Part shown: one piece after another, positions 15,301 through 15,745 of the stretch | How the letters are laid out: each line of letters opens with the position of its first letter | How positions within the stretch are numbered: position 1 is the stretch's first letter | NCBI GenBank assembly: GCA_045863035.1 | Contig: BTUV01000071.1 | Location: forward strand, 1 to 15,745 | DNA: 15,745 nucleotides | Source: H2-BAC3 sp045863035 | GTDB taxonomy: Bacteria > Bacteroidota > Ignavibacteria > Ignavibacteriales > Ignavibacteriaceae | Direction: 5' to 3' | Program-made: the position numbers and the translations under genes | Notes under the pieces: model-generated | Databases searched by the model: none | Seen by the model: the letters and a program-made list of their open reading frames with translations, nothing else | What the model was told of the DNA's origin: nothing

Positions 15301-15745
15301 ATTTACATGAAATTCCCAAAGAGGAAAGTGTTCTAATTGATGCGAACATTTTCCTTTATACCCATAATCGGTCTTCAGAAGAATGTTTTGAATTTTTAGA
15401 TTTGTGTGCAGAGACCATCTATACCGGTTTTGTCCCAAGTCATATTATGTCTGAAGTAATGCATGTGATTATGCTTGGTGAGGCAAGAAAAGCTGGTTTT
15501 ATTTCCGGAAGCAATCCGGCAAGACAACTTAGTGAAAAAACCGAAATGATAAAATCCATGTGGGAGTATAATAACATTATGAGTAATATCTTAGATACCG
15601 GAATCACAATTGCATCTGTTAATGGTGAAGACCTTCATTATGCGCTTAGATTGCAACGACTGCATGGCCTCATGACAAATGATTCGATATTTTTGGCAGT
15701 TGCTCACCGGTTAGGCATCAGAGCAATCGCCTCCGCCGATAAAGC
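15297..15745 (+). CDS. PIN-domain (VapC-like) toxin ribonuclease, truncated by window end
   Basis: 149 complete codons are visible with no stop before the window ends. The acidic residues of a PIN nuclease are present: Asp15 in VLIDANIFLYTH, Glu53 in MSEVMHV, Asp129 in MTNDSIFLAVAHRLG and Asp148 in ASADK. In known VapC toxins these bind Mg2+ and cleave RNA such as tRNA or rRNA. Since VapC proteins are usually 130-150 residues, only a few residues are likely missing. The ATG overlaps the antitoxin TGA in ATGA, and no separate ribosome binding site is seen, so translation is coupled. The next candidate ATG at 15307 is out of frame and closes quickly. The target RNA cannot be told from sequence. 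Confidence 0.85.
   Translation, partial: MNLHEIPKEESVLIDANIFLYTHNRSSEECFEFLDLCAETIYTGFVPSHIMSEVMHVIMLGEARKAGFISGSNPARQLSEKTEMIKSMWEYNNIMSNILDTGITIASVNGEDLHYALRLQRLHGLMTNDSIFLAVAHRLGIRAIASADK

Overview
The window looks like a chromosomal segment from the Bacteroidota/Chlorobiota/Ignavibacteriota (FCB) group. This is inferred from gene types: a fused SpmA-SpmB membrane protein, a DUF4783-like secreted protein, a very large NtrY-like kinase, and a pyrR-pyrB-pyrC cluster. Many starts carry a good AAGGA or GGAGG ribosome binding site, which is rare in typical Bacteroidia. An Ignavibacteria- or Chlorobi-like lineage is therefore my preferred but unproven guess.

Layout. (1) 1-256 has no recognisable complete gene. 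It holds two 22-bp direct repeats (58-111), a good minus-strand intrinsic terminator (115-144) and a 7-bp tandem repeat (219-246). (2) 257-11471 is a tightly packed minus-strand cluster. In transcription order it encodes a FnIII lipoprotein, a DUF4783-like secreted protein, a 1291-residue multi-membrane histidine kinase, a UvrD/AddA-like helicase-nuclease with a predicted iron-sulfur staple, an amidase_3 lipoprotein and a fused SpmA-SpmB protein. Junctions are overlaps or gaps of at most 10 bp, so one operon ending at the 115-144 terminator is likely. (3) 11472-11623 separates this cluster from the next and contains two imperfect hairpins. (4) 11624-14405 is the minus-strand pyrR-pyrB-pyrC operon for early pyrimidine synthesis and its regulator. 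It is preceded by a candidate 24-codon leader ORF overlapping the pyrR start. (5) 14406-14685 is a divergent promoter region with a striking four-half-site operator. (6) 14686-15745 on the plus strand encodes two near-identical ribbon-helix-helix antitoxins in tandem, then a PIN-domain toxin that runs off the window end.

How the parts work together. PyrB and PyrC catalyse steps 2 and 3 of de novo UMP synthesis, and PyrR senses uridine nucleotides. The RHH-RHH-PIN cassette is a VapBC-type toxin-antitoxin module, and the operator upstream probably serves its autoregulation. The large cluster mixes envelope functions (lipoproteins, amidase, SpmAB, membrane kinase) with a recombination or repair nuclease. 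No response regulator and no AddB partner lies in the window.

The most interesting items are the duplicated antitoxin with its nested operator, the leader ORF at pyrR, the four-cysteine staple in an AddA-like single polypeptide, and the extra extracytoplasmic domain inside the fused SpmAB protein.
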